Positions 15,381 through 23,488 of a stretch of 32,324 bases of DNA are shown here, piece by piece (position 1 is the first letter of the stretch; each line of letters begins with the position of its first letter). This DNA comes from an uncultured Bacteroides sp. (GTDB lineage Bacteria; Bacteroidota; Bacteroidia; Bacteroidales; Bacteroidaceae), in the NCBI RefSeq assembly GCF_910578895.1, contig NZ_CAJTSC010000020.1, positions 1-32,324 of the forward strand. Direction: 5' to 3'. A program made the translations under genes and the position numbers. The notes beneath the pieces are model-generated. The model was not told the origin of the DNA. It searched no databases and worked only from the letters and a program-made list of their open reading frames with translations.

Positions 15381-15704
15381 CTACTTCATCAAACGCGCAA
15401 ACTTCGCAACCAATTCTGCCTTATCGGCGCATACGGACAAATTACGTCCCTCGGCATCGACCAACAAGGACGCACGCTGTGAAGTGGCAAATGATAACAC
15501 CTCCGCTGTCTCCTCTACGAAAACGCAACCGGGGAAAAGAGGCACACACACCTCTCTGGTCTCTCCTTTCCATTCCCTGAATACGATTTGCATAGGACAA
15601 AACGCAGTATATCCTGCGGCATTTAAACGCTGCATCAATTTACGTTCCGATTTTGGCGCTGTATGCAGGGCACACCAGCGATTCATATCATTATTGGTCA
15701 TCAT
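15381..15704 (-). CDS. Short NGN-domain (UpxY/RfaH/NusG-like) protein without KOW domain
   Basis: 107 residues. The N-terminal part (about 8-70) matches the NGN domain of NusG/RfaH and of the Bacteroides capsule antiterminators UpxY: RWCALHTAPKSERKLMQRLNAAGYTAFCP, then PLFPGCVFVEE. UpxY proteins are usually about 170 residues with a C-terminal KOW domain; this one stops at 107 and no KOW-like sequence follows before the terminator. NGN domains bind the RNA polymerase clamp, so it could still affect elongation. Its start overlaps the stop of the Wzz-like gene by 4 nt (ATGA), so it is translationally coupled and is the last gene of the operon, unlike UpxY genes, which come first. Function as an antiterminator is inference. 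Confidence 0.75.
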   Translation of the reverse strand: MMTNNDMNRWCALHTAPKSERKLMQRLNAAGYTAFCPMQIVFREWKGETREVCVPLFPGCVFVEETAEVLSFATSQRASLLVDAEGRNLSVCADKAELVAKFARLMK

Positions 15705-16816
15705 ATCGCTTTGTTTGCTTTTCTCCAGTCTTTAACTAAATCTTTCACAAATAATATCCAGCCTACGCATCCCACTCCTGCCAGGAACACAAAACCTATA
15801 AGAATCATAATCTTATTAGGCTTGGCGGCGCGCAACGGCACCGTAGCCGGTTGCACAACCGTATATACCGGAGTAATCTCCTGCACCTTGGCCCTTGCCA
15901 ACTGCAACTGTTCGGAAATCTGTGTGTAAACAGTATATGCCAATTCCATTTCATTCTTTAAACGTTCCTGCTCGGCACGATAGCTCAACAGAACCACGTT
16001 TTGGTTGGCATCCGCAAAAGCAGCATATTTTTGCTGGGCTTCTTCATAATCTTCCTTTACTTCTTTATATAATTTTTCCGTAAAGGCCAAATCATGACGG
16101 GCTTTATTGGTACGGTAGTTTGTGATATAGTTCTGCAAACAGTGCATCACCGTATCCGTCAACGAGGCGGATATCAGAGGGTCCTGCATGGTAACCTCCA
16201 AAGTGGTAACTCCTGTCTTCTTATCAATCGCAACCATGATACGATTACTCAACGCCTCTGCCACGCGTGCTTCATCCAACGTCAGGTGAAACGGGTCTAT
16301 CTTCCCTTCTCTTTTCTCGGGTTTGTCCTTGAACAAGGACAATGTCCAACCCAAAGCCTTGAACGGAGCAGACGCTACGGCACTCATCCATGATGAACGC
16401 TGGTATTTGTCCAGATAGACATATAAAGTCGTATCTATCTTACCATTCCGGTCTTTGACTTTGACATCGAACAACTCCAACAGAAAAGGGGTTGACTTGA
16501 CGATGTCCGGATACAGTTCCGGCGACAGCGCGTCCTCGCCTGCCGAAGCGCCACCAATATTAATTCCTGCCATGGCAGCCAATGCTCCCATACCTCCTCC
16601 AATGGTTTTACCGGCACTTTCAGGAGCCAGCGTTACTTTGGTGGAATATTCCTTAGGAATACTGAATGCCACGACCAACCCGATAAGGGCGGCAATGCCG
16701 CACGCCTTGAAAATCAATTTACGTTCCGCCCACACGTTCCGGGCAAGTTCAATCAAATCAATCTCCTGCTCTTCCAACTGCTGTGATGCTATCTTCTGTA
16801 TTTTTTCTTCGCTCAT
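15701..16816 (-). CDS. Wzz/GNVR-type polysaccharide chain-length determinant protein
   Basis: 371 residues with the polysaccharide co-polymerase layout: a cytoplasmic N-terminus (EEQEIDLIELARNVWAERK), a first membrane helix (about 33-53), a large periplasmic part with coiled-coil segments (about 230-300, LYKEVKEDYEEAQQKYAAFAD), a conserved Pro/Gly-rich run before the second helix (VVQPATVPLRAAKPNK), and a C-terminal helix (about 335-357). Such inner-membrane oligomers set the length of O-antigen or capsule chains and pair with an outer-membrane exporter. The preceding gene encodes an SLBB export protein (9-nt gap). There is no tyrosine kinase domain, and no glycosyltransferases or flippase are in the window. 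Confidence 0.88.
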   Translation of the reverse strand: MSEEKIQKIASQQLEEQEIDLIELARNVWAERKLIFKACGIAALIGLVVAFSIPKEYSTKVTLAPESAGKTIGGGMGALAAMAGINIGGASAGEDALSPELYPDIVKSTPFLLELFDVKVKDRNGKIDTTLYVYLDKYQRSSWMSAVASAPFKALGWTLSLFKDKPEKREGKIDPFHLTLDEARVAEALSNRIMVAIDKKTGVTTLEVTMQDPLISASLTDTVMHCLQNYITNYRTNKARHDLAFTEKLYKEVKEDYEEAQQKYAAFADANQNVVLLSYRAEQERLKNEMELAYTVYTQISEQLQLARAKVQEITPVYTVVQPATVPLRAAKPNKIMILIGFVFLAGVGCVGWILFVKDLVKDWRKANKAI

Positions 16817-16825
16817 AGTTCTCGA

Positions 16826-19354
16826 TTACTTAAAAAGGTTAACCATAGTGGCAATCATCGTTGCCAAAGAAGCCGCAGACGTACCCATACCGATAATTTC
16901 GGCAGGACTCATTCTCTTCTTGGGATCTCTGCTCGGTACAATAATCTCACATCCCGGTTCGATATCTTTCTCTCCGCCGGATTTCAAGCGGGAAACTGTA
17001 CCGTTCATGTGTACGACATAAGCCCTGCGTTTTCTGGCATCATTGCCGAATCCGCCTGCCTGATTGACATAGTATTTCCACTTTTCCCCTTTCTTATAAA
17101 GAACCGTATTGGGATACATCACGGCACCGCTTATCTTGACTGTGCTCACGTATTCGGGCACATAGAGCATATCCCCCTCACGCAACACCATGTCATAATC
17201 CGAACCCGGGTTCTGCAAAGCCTTCTCCAAATTGATGCCGACCGAATAAGTATCGGACAGACCTAACTTCTGCACGGAGATAGAGTCGCCCCCGGAAGTC
17301 ATTTGCGCCATACGCAATACATCCTCTTTGCGGCGGATTTCCTCTTCGTTCATCTTACGCAGCAAACGGGCTCCCTTAGCGTATGCATCCGAAGATATGC
17401 CCCCTGCCTTGGTTATCAGGTCGCTCAAACGTTCGTTTTTCTTGGACAATGCGTAACTTCCGCTGAAAAGGACTTCCCCTGCCACCGTCACAGTCTGCTG
17501 GCGATGATAAGCCGGACTTTTACGGATATACACCTCGTCAAACGGTTCGAGGTGGAAAGAGTCACCGTTCTCACCCACCAAAAAGCCTTCTTTCAGGTCG
17601 AAAGAGAAACTCTGGCCTATTTTTCCGCTGAAAACAGTGCTTCTGGGGTCTTTTACACGGCGGGCAACCTCAACCCTGGTGGTAGCCGCAGTCTCCAACA
17701 GACCGCCTGCCTGCAAAATCAGGTCTTCCACCGTCATCTTGTCCGCATACAGGTAAGTGCCGGGAATGGCAACCTCGCCGTGGATGGCAACCGTAGTCTC
17801 TTCCCTCAAATCCTGAATACTGGGAATAAACAATATATCGTTCTTCTGCAAAGGAATATCCGCAACAACGCCGTTCAGCAACCCTTTCAAGTCCACCGAA
17901 ATCATTTCACGCGTCAGGTCTTCATATTCACGGCTGATAACGGCACGGTTCAGGAAAGCGTCTCCACGCACACCTTCCGCCTTCTTTATCAATTGCTTCA
18001 CGGTATTCACCTCTCCGCTCAACTGATACAAGCCCTCGCGATAAACGGCACCGCGAACCTCCACCAGGTTTTCAAAACGATTAAGCACGGAGTCTACCGT
18101 AAGTACATCGCCATCCTCCAAGCGGAATACCGAATAATCCATTTCGTCTATATTGAAAATCTGATGTTCGCGTCCGCTCTTACGCACAAGACGGATGGCT
18201 TTCTTATACGCGTCACCCGTAAAACCGCCGGCATATTTCAACAGGGCGCCGATTGTTTCCGTAGGTTTCATCTCGTAATACATAGGACGTTTCACCTTGC
18301 CCAATATCCGGACCAAAGTCTGATAAGGATTGACGAGAATCACGTCACCGTCTTGCAGGCGGATATCCCCCTTCAACCTGCCTTCCATGATAAAGTCATA
18401 GATATCCAGGTCGGCGACCGTATTTCCGTCGCGCACCACCTTTATACTGCGAAGGCTACCTATTTTGTTTACTCCACCCGCCCAATACAAGGCATGGAAG
18501 ACAGAAGCGAATGAAGAGAGCGTATACGTGCCCGGCACGGCAACCTCACCCATAATGTTCACCTGAATGGAACGGATTTCACCCAATGTCAACTTGATTT
18601 GAGTATTGGGACTTTCTCCCGTAACCCCGGCATATATTTTAGCAAATTCACGCTTCAAATAGTCGTTTGCCTCTTTCACGGTCTTTCCACCCAGATAAAC
18701 CGGACCCAGGTTTTCTATTTGCACGGTGCCTTCCGGCGAGATTATCTCGCGAATCGTTTTCTGGGAAGCACCCCAAACATCAATAATAACTTCATCGCCT
18801 GCGCCCAAGCGATAATTGCTGGGTGTCGCCACATTTATATTAGGTTCGAACGTCAGGTATTCGTTCTCGAAAATATTGTGCCCGAAAATCTGCTGGGTAG
18901 GATCGACTTTCGTGCTATCAACGAAAAGGAAATCTAACGGTTTGCTGTCATCCAATTTTATTTCATATCCGCTACGCTGTTGGCCGGCTTTTGTCCTCAG
19001 CCCTTTGATGCTCTGCTTCTTAGAGTCGATATCATTCAAATTGGAATCATCCTGGGAGATATTCTTGTTCTTGTTTTCATAAGTTTTCTGCGTACGCATG
19101 CGAGAGTTTGTATCCCCCACCTTTCCGGCACCGTTATTCTGGTTCGATTTACCTGAATATTTAGACTGTATTCTCTGAAGTTGTTCTTTCGTGACTCCTC
19201 TTTTCATCAATTCAACCAACATCTGCTGTTGCGTCTTTCCTTGACTCTGAGCCTCTTGCACATACATAACGACCTGTTCATCCGTCATTTGTTGGGCAAA
19301 TACTACACTTGATACTGTAAACACCAACAAACACAATAGTATAAATTTGCGCAT
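16826..19354 (-). CDS. SLBB-domain polysaccharide export protein (Wza-like)
   Basis: 842 residues. Signal peptide (about 1-21, VVFAQQ), a low-complexity Asn/Lys/Ser-rich region (about 60-115), a polysaccharide export domain (YRLGAGDEVIIDVWGASQKT, about 181-200), and several SLBB (soluble-ligand-binding beta-grasp) repeats, seen in GEVAVPGTYTLSSFASVFHAL, GEVAIPGTYLYADKMTVEDL, GEVLFSGSYALSKKNERLSDL and GAVMYPNTVLYKKGEKW. A hydrophobic stretch near the C-terminus (SAASLATMIATMVNLF) may span the outer membrane. It probably forms the outer-membrane channel for an exported polysaccharide, together with the Wzz-like protein. First gene of a three-gene operon; its -7 box is at 19410-19417. It has more SLBB repeats than proteobacterial Wza (about 380 residues), as is usual in Bacteroidetes. 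Confidence 0.9.
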   Translation of the reverse strand: MRKFILLCLLVFTVSSVVFAQQMTDEQVVMYVQEAQSQGKTQQQMLVELMKRGVTKEQLQRIQSKYSGKSNQNNGAGKVGDTNSRMRTQKTYENKNKNISQDDSNLNDIDSKKQSIKGLRTKAGQQRSGYEIKLDDSKPLDFLFVDSTKVDPTQQIFGHNIFENEYLTFEPNINVATPSNYRLGAGDEVIIDVWGASQKTIREIISPEGTVQIENLGPVYLGGKTVKEANDYLKREFAKIYAGVTGESPNTQIKLTLGEIRSIQVNIMGEVAVPGTYTLSSFASVFHALYWAGGVNKIGSLRSIKVVRDGNTVADLDIYDFIMEGRLKGDIRLQDGDVILVNPYQTLVRILGKVKRPMYYEMKPTETIGALLKYAGGFTGDAYKKAIRLVRKSGREHQIFNIDEMDYSVFRLEDGDVLTVDSVLNRFENLVEVRGAVYREGLYQLSGEVNTVKQLIKKAEGVRGDAFLNRAVISREYEDLTREMISVDLKGLLNGVVADIPLQKNDILFIPSIQDLREETTVAIHGEVAIPGTYLYADKMTVEDLILQAGGLLETAATTRVEVARRVKDPRSTVFSGKIGQSFSFDLKEGFLVGENGDSFHLEPFDEVYIRKSPAYHRQQTVTVAGEVLFSGSYALSKKNERLSDLITKAGGISSDAYAKGARLLRKMNEEEIRRKEDVLRMAQMTSGGDSISVQKLGLSDTYSVGINLEKALQNPGSDYDMVLREGDMLYVPEYVSTVKISGAVMYPNTVLYKKGEKWKYYVNQAGGFGNDARKRRAYVVHMNGTVSRLKSGGEKDIEPGCEIIVPSRDPKKRMSPAEIIGMGTSAASLATMIATMVNLFK

Positions 19355-19409
19355 ACGTAAGAGTTTTGATTAATCTTTTTTAGTTATCTAGTAATGTTTT
19401 AATTGGGGA

Positions 19410-19417
19410 CAAAGGTA
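19410..19417 (-). promoter_or_regulatory. -7 box of the SLBB-Wzz-NGN operon
   Basis: Minus-strand TACCTTTG, 55 nt before the start codon at 19354. No -33 match, so it may need an activator. Confidence 0.5.
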
Positions 19418-19479
19418 ATATTTTATTTTTATAATATACATTTATTTCTTCAAAAGGAGCTGAAGAAAAACTTTTTGAA

Positions 19480-19498
19480 CAAAGCTTAAACGGGCTCT
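19480..19498 (-). repeat. Solo end related to the 73-bp element
   Basis: On the minus strand AGAGCCCGTTTAAGCTTTG matches the left end of the 2203-2275 element at 16 of 19 positions. No partner end is found within 150 nt. Confidence 0.35.
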
Positions 19499-19624
19499 CA
19501 ATTCCATGCTTCAACACAGGCGTGATTTTCCTATATATTAAGGTGGGGCATGCAAAAAAAAGATAGCTCCACAAACACCGTAAGGGTATTTATCGGAAAT
19601 ATTCCAAAAAATACGGGATTTCTT

Positions 19625-19654
19625 TTTGCAAATTCAAATAAAGATGTACCTTTG
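19625..19654 (+). promoter_or_regulatory. Promoter of tRNA-Thr
   Basis: TTTG (19625-19628) and TACCTTTG (19647-19654) with an 18-nt spacer, 22 nt before the tRNA. Confidence 0.65.
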
Positions 19655-19676
19655 CACCCCGTAAAGAAAAGCAACC

Positions 19677-19749
<73 letters not shown>

Positions 19750-19764
19750 CTTATCAAAGAGTAA

Positions 19765-19801
19765 AAAAAAGACTGATATTAAAAAAATATCGGTCTTTTT
19801 T
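19765..19801 (+). terminator. Terminator of tRNA-Thr
   Basis: 16-bp stem (19765-19780 with 19786-19801, one G-T pair) with a short A loop and a T run at its right foot, 15 nt downstream of the tRNA. Confidence 0.85.
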
Positions 19802-19814
19802 TATTAGAGTGATA

Positions 19815-19848
19815 TTAAAAAGGCATGAAACCAAATAGAATCACGCCT
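19815..19848 (-). terminator. Terminator of the hicAB operon
   Basis: AGGCATGA (19821-19828) and TCACGCCT (19841-19848) form an 8-bp stem with one mismatch; on the minus strand it is followed by a T run (19815-19820). It lies 24 nt after the hicB stop. Confidence 0.65.
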
Positions 19849-19871
19849 AAAACAAGTTTTCAAAAGAATGA

Positions 19872-20219
19872 TTACTGAGCCAATTGCAATTGTTTCTCCA
19901 AAGCCAGTCTGATATATCCATTAATTGTTGTACCTGCTTCTTGTGCAAGTGCGGCAATCCGACTGTGAATTTCCGGTGAAATACGGATGTTCAATGTTCC
20001 GCTATATGGTTTGCGAGGTTCTACGCCGTCAGCCAAACAGCCAGCAAGATAACTTTCTATTCCAGCTTCAAAATCAGCACGAAGTTCGTCAATAGTATTC
20101 CCTTCATAAAGAATCAAATCCTTACTCATTCCAAGAACCTTTCCAAAAAGGCAATTATCAGCTTTGCTATATTCCACAGAACCTTTATAGCCTTTATATT
20201 CCAAATAGTCCATATTCAA
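19872..20219 (-). CDS. hicB: HicB-family antitoxin
   Basis: 115 residues. The N-terminal part (about 3-65: YKGYKGSVEYSKADNCLFGKVLG, then LILYEGNTIDELRADFEAGIESYL) matches the partly degenerate RNase H-like fold of HicB antitoxins, and the C-terminal part (about 73-112: GTLNIRISPEIHSRIAALAQ, TTINGYIRLALEKQL) is a ribbon-helix-helix DNA-binding domain. HicB neutralises HicA and represses the operon. It follows the toxin gene by 5 nt, with toxin first as is usual for hicAB. A matching palindrome overlaps the operon promoter. Start at 20219; an ATG two codons later is possible. Confidence 0.88.
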   Translation of the reverse strand: MNMDYLEYKGYKGSVEYSKADNCLFGKVLGMSKDLILYEGNTIDELRADFEAGIESYLAGCLADGVEPRKPYSGTLNIRISPEIHSRIAALAQEAGTTINGYIRLALEKQLQLAQ

Positions 20220-20224
20220 TTCTC

Positions 20225-20485
20225 TTATTTAATTAAACCATTACTTTTCAAATGCTGATGTATCGTTTTCATCATCCACGCTTTCATTATGCTACCCGGA
20301 TGCGGTTTGTGAATATCAATATATTGTCCCGTTTGTTCGTTTTTAAATCTCACCCGAGAACCGGACGTCGCACCTTTATTATGTTCATTATATCCAAAGG
20401 CAGAAAGCAATTTTATAGTTTCTTCATAAGTGAAGTCTTTAGGAAGTTTACAAAAACGGTTTATCAGCTTTTCTTTTGTACCCAT
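20225..20485 (-). CDS. hicA: HicA-family mRNA interferase toxin
   Basis: 86 residues from the ATG at 20485. It has the small HicA fold (double-stranded-RNA-binding-like): FTYEETIKLLSAFGYNEHNKG, then SGSRVRFKN and YIDIHKPHPGSIMKAWMMKTIHQHLKSNGL, with the histidine of IHKPHPG at the place of the catalytic His of the family. HicA toxins cleave mRNA on ribosomes and cause growth arrest; this one is somewhat longer than the typical 60-residue protein. The open frame extends to an ATG at 20506, but that lies inside the -7 box, so the later start is chosen. It forms an operon with hicB downstream. Confidence 0.85.
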   Translation of the reverse strand: MGTKEKLINRFCKLPKDFTYEETIKLLSAFGYNEHNKGATSGSRVRFKNEQTGQYIDIHKPHPGSIMKAWMMKTIHQHLKSNGLIK

Positions 20486-20503
20486 GTTGGTTTGTTCTTT
20501 CCG

Positions 20504-20534
20504 CAAATGTAACTAAATTCAGTTACAAAACAAA
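20504..20534 (-). promoter_or_regulatory. hicAB promoter
   Basis: Minus-strand -33 TTTG (20531-20534), 19-nt spacer, -7 TACATTTG (20504-20511). Transcription would start near 20497, 12 nt before the hicA ATG. Confidence 0.7.
20509..20526. promoter_or_regulatory. hicAB operator candidate
   Basis: GTAACTaaattcAGTTAC, an inverted repeat with 6-bp perfect arms and near-symmetric centre (16 of 18 bases symmetric), lies between the -33 and -7 boxes. It is where a HicB ribbon-helix-helix dimer would be expected to repress its own operon. Confidence 0.6.
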
Positions 20535-20563
20535 ATAATATAGAGAAAAGTTCCGGTCAAGTA

Positions 20564-20688
20564 CACGGCTTTCATTTACAGGAGTTAGAGAAGTTATCAC
20601 TTCGCATCGCTTCGTTTAGAGTTAAAGCCGACTTGGAGGCTGATAACTCCTTTTAACTCCTCTAACTCCTGTAAATGAAAAAGCCGTG
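20564..20688. repeat. Long imperfect palindromic element, copy B
   Basis: The left arm (20564-20590) and right arm (20660-20688) are inverted copies, pairing CACGGCTT...TTTACAGGAGTTAGAG with only a 2-nt difference in an A/T run; an inner AGTTATCA/TGATAACT pair (20592-20599 with 20641-20648) extends the stem. Its right arm shares AACTCCTGTAAATGAAAA with copy A (13276-13293). It lies between hicAB and mltG; its last bases contain a GTG that opens the mltG frame but is not a likely start. Confidence 0.65.
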
Positions 20689-20741
20689 GAAAACCTCACG
20701 AATAAAACATCGGAAGCATCCTCTTTATTCCAAAATCTTGC

Positions 20742-20749
20742 TAACTTTG
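20742..20749 (+). promoter_or_regulatory. -7 box of mltG
   Basis: TAACTTTG, 27 nt before the ATG at 20776. It supports that start over the upstream GTG at 20686. Confidence 0.55.
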
Positions 20750-20775
20750 CCCAATTCAAAAACAAGCAAGATTAT

Positions 20776-21813
20776 ATGGAAAAGAAGAAAAAAAGAATCT
20801 TTCTCGGAGTGCTGGCAGCTATTCTGCTCATAGGCATTACAGGCGCAGGAACTGTGTATTACTACTTGTTCGCTCCCCAATTTCATCCACAAAAAAAAGT
20901 TTACATCTACGTCGACCGTGACGATACGGCAGATTCCATCTATAACAAGATAAAGGCGCAAGGCAAGCCCAACAGCCTGAACGGTTTCAAATGGCTGGCG
21001 CAATGGCGCGATTATCCCCTTCATATCCATACCGGACGCTACGCGATACGTCCCGGCGAGAATGCCTATCACGTCTTCAGCCGCTTCTACCGAGGATACC
21101 AGGAGCCCATGAACCTGGCAATAGGAAGCGTGCGCACCTTGGACAAACTGGCACGCAGCGTAGGAAAGCAACTGATGATTGACTCCGCCGAAATAGCCGG
21201 AGCAATGAACGACCCGCAGTTCCAGCAACGGCTGGGATACGACAAAGAGACAATCGCCTGCCTTTTCATCCCCGAAACTTATCAGGTGTACTGGAATATG
21301 AGCGTGGACGATTTCTTCAAACGGATGCAGAAAGAACACCGGAAGTTCTGGAACCGGGAACGGCTCGATAAGGCCAAAGCCATCGGCATGACACCGGAAG
21401 AAGTGTGCACCCTTGCTTCCATCGTCGAGGAAGAGACCAACAACAATCAGGAAAAGCCCTTAGTGGCAGGTCTGTACATCAACCGTCTGCATACCGGCAT
21501 GCCATTGCAAGCCGACCCTACCATAAAGTTTGCACTGCAAGACTTTGGACTGCGCCGGATAACCAATGCGCACCTTGCCGTAGATTCTCCTTACAACACT
21601 TACCGCAACTCCGGACTACCGCCCGGACCTATCCGCATCCCCTCTCCCATAGGAGTGGACGCAGTGCTGAACTACGCCAGGCACAACTATATCTATATGT
21701 GCGCCAAAGAAGACTTTTCCGGCACCCACAACTTTGCATCCAACTATGCCGACCACATGAAAAATGCAAGAAAATATTGGCAAGCATTAAACGAAAGAAA
21801 GATTTTCAACTAA
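20776..21813 (+). CDS. mltG: MltG/YceG-family endolytic peptidoglycan transglycosylase
   Basis: 345 residues. A short basic start (MEKKKKR) and one membrane helix (about 8-29) anchor it in the inner membrane facing the periplasm. A LysM-like segment (about 40-115) leads into the YceG domain with LASIVEEETN, whose first Glu (E218) is at the catalytic position, followed by EKPLVAGLYINRLHTGMPLQADPT, and near the end YNTYRNSGLPPGPIRIPS and YMCAKEDFSGTHNFASNYADH. The enzyme cuts nascent glycan strands and is thought to end their synthesis. It precedes the iorA operon by 78 nt with a separate promoter for iorA, and no terminator is evident between them. Confidence 0.95.
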   Translation: MEKKKKRIFLGVLAAILLIGITGAGTVYYYLFAPQFHPQKKVYIYVDRDDTADSIYNKIKAQGKPNSLNGFKWLAQWRDYPLHIHTGRYAIRPGENAYHVFSRFYRGYQEPMNLAIGSVRTLDKLARSVGKQLMIDSAEIAGAMNDPQFQQRLGYDKETIACLFIPETYQVYWNMSVDDFFKRMQKEHRKFWNRERLDKAKAIGMTPEEVCTLASIVEEETNNNQEKPLVAGLYINRLHTGMPLQADPTIKFALQDFGLRRITNAHLAVDSPYNTYRNSGLPPGPIRIPSPIGVDAVLNYARHNYIYMCAKEDFSGTHNFASNYADHMKNARKYWQALNERKIFN

Positions 21814-21840
21814 AATGATAATAAAATAAAAGCAAAAGGC

Positions 21841-21848
21841 TATATTTG
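21841..21848 (+). promoter_or_regulatory. -7 box of the iorA-iorB-paaK operon
   Basis: TATATTTG, 43 nt before iorA. No -33 element. Confidence 0.5.
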
Positions 21849-21891
21849 TGATTATTTATCAAAACCGTGACTAACACTTAAACAATAAAAA

Positions 21892-23484
21892 ATGAGCAAG
21901 CAACTCTTACTTGGCGATGAAGCCATTGCACAAGCCGCATTAGACGCCGGGCTTTCCGGTGTATACGCTTATCCGGGCACTCCTTCGACGGAGATTACCG
22001 AATATATCCAGACCGCGCCGATTACCGCCGAAAAAGGCATCCACCACCGTTGGTGCTCCAACGAAAAGACTGCCATGGAAGCGGCGTTAGGAATGTCGTT
22101 CGCAGGCAAACGTTCATTGGTCTGCATGAAGCATGTAGGCATGAATGTGGCTGCCGACTGCTTTATCAACTCCGCCATTACCGGCGTTAAAGGCGGCACA
22201 ATCGTCATTGCAGCCGACGACCCGAGCATGCACTCGTCTCAAAACGAACAAGACAGCCGTTTCTACGGCGACTTCGCACTAATCCCGATGTACGAACCGA
22301 GCAACCAGCAAGAGGCGTACGACATGGTGTATGACGGATTTGCCTTTTCGGAACAGACCGGAGAACCGCTACTGATGCGCATGGTTACCCGTCTGGCACA
22401 CTCCCGCTCCGGCGTGGAACGCAAGGCGCAACGGCCGCAGAACGAAATTTCTTTCAGCGACGACCCGCGTCAGTTCATCCTGCTTCCCGGCAACGCCCGC
22501 AAGCGCTACAAACAGCTGCTGCAACGCCAGGATGAATTTATCAAGGCATCGGAAAATTCACCCTATAACAAGTATATTGATGGTCCTGACAAGAGACTCG
22601 GAATCGTGGCTTGCGGCATCGGATATAACTACCTCATGGAGAACTATCCCGAAGGCTGCGAATATCCGGTACTGAAAATCGGACAGTACCCGCTTCCCAA
22701 AAAACAACTGATGCAACTTGTGGAGACCTGCGACGAGATACTTGTACTGGAAGACGGACAGCCTTTTGTCGAAAAACAACTGAAAGGTTACCTGGGCATC
22801 GGCGTAAAGGTTAAAGGACGCCTGGACGGCACGCTGTCGCAAGACGGCGAACTGAACCCGGACAGTGTGGCACGTGCCGTGGACAAAGAGAACAAAGCCG
22901 AATTTGCAGTTCCGTCACTGGTAGAAATGCGCCCGCCCGCCTTGTGTGAGGGTTGCGGACACCGTGACATGTACACCGTGCTGACCGAAGTTCTGCGCGA
23001 AGAGTATCCCACCCATAAAGTATTCAGCGACATCGGCTGCTACACATTGGGAGCCAATGCCCCTTTCAACGCTATCAACTCCTGCGTAGACATGGGAGCA
23101 TCCATTACAATGGCAAAGGGCGCTTCGGATGCCGGAGTATACCCCGCAGTTGCCGTTATCGGCGACTCCACCTTCACCCACTCCGGCATGACAGGACTGC
23201 TGGACTGCGTGAATGAGAACGCCAACGTGACCATCGTCATTTCCGACAACGAAACCACTGCCATGACCGGCGGGCAAGACTCTGCCGGAACAGGACGCAT
23301 CGAAGCCATCTGCGCAGGCATCGGCGTGGCACCGAAACATATCCGCGTCGTTGTTCCATTGAAAAAGAATTACGAAGAGATGAAACAGGTAATCCGTGAG
23401 GAAATCGAACATCACGGCGTATCCGTCATCATCCCGCGCAGAGAATGTATCCAAACCTTAGCACGTAAGAAACGAAACAAGTAG
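21892..23484 (+). CDS. iorA: Indolepyruvate ferredoxin oxidoreductase alpha subunit, without the C-terminal ferredoxin domain
   Basis: 530 residues. N-terminal pyrimidine-binding domain (LLLGDEAIAQAALDAGLSGVYAYPGTPSTE, 5-34), a central region, and a thiamine-diphosphate-binding domain with CEGCGH (C352-H357), GDSTFTHSGMTG (from 424) and DNETTAMTGGQ. With IorB it oxidatively decarboxylates aryl-2-oxoacids (indolepyruvate, phenylpyruvate, hydroxyphenylpyruvate) to arylacetyl-CoA with transfer of electrons to ferredoxin, or runs in reverse to make aromatic amino acids from arylacetates. The protein ends at PRRECIQTLARKKRNK; the usual C-terminal domain with two 4Fe-4S clusters (Cys-rich, about 80-100 residues) is absent. 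It is followed after 4 nt by iorB. Confidence 0.92.
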   Translation: MSKQLLLGDEAIAQAALDAGLSGVYAYPGTPSTEITEYIQTAPITAEKGIHHRWCSNEKTAMEAALGMSFAGKRSLVCMKHVGMNVAADCFINSAITGVKGGTIVIAADDPSMHSSQNEQDSRFYGDFALIPMYEPSNQQEAYDMVYDGFAFSEQTGEPLLMRMVTRLAHSRSGVERKAQRPQNEISFSDDPRQFILLPGNARKRYKQLLQRQDEFIKASENSPYNKYIDGPDKRLGIVACGIGYNYLMENYPEGCEYPVLKIGQYPLPKKQLMQLVETCDEILVLEDGQPFVEKQLKGYLGIGVKVKGRLDGTLSQDGELNPDSVARAVDKENKAEFAVPSLVEMRPPALCEGCGHRDMYTVLTEVLREEYPTHKVFSDIGCYTLGANAPFNAINSCVDMGASITMAKGASDAGVYPAVAVIGDSTFTHSGMTGLLDCVNENANVTIVISDNETTAMTGGQDSAGTGRIEAICAGIGVAPKHIRVVVPLKKNYEEMKQVIREEIEHHGVSVIIPRRECIQTLARKKRNK

Positions 23485-23488
23485 AACC

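Larger units (their letters stand above)
19355..19676. other. Gap between the SLBB gene and tRNA-Thr
   Basis: 322 nt without a gene. It holds the -7 box of the SLBB operon (19410-19417), a sequence at 19480-19498 that matches 16 of 19 bases of one end of the 73-bp element at 2203-2275, and the tRNA-Thr promoter (19625-19654). A 64-codon frame at 19380-19574 shows no protein-like features. Confidence 0.5.

Noticed and set aside
19380..19574. Minus-strand 64-codon frame upstream of the SLBB gene
   Set aside because: It overlaps the SLBB promoter box, lacks its own promoter and shows no domain or signal peptide.
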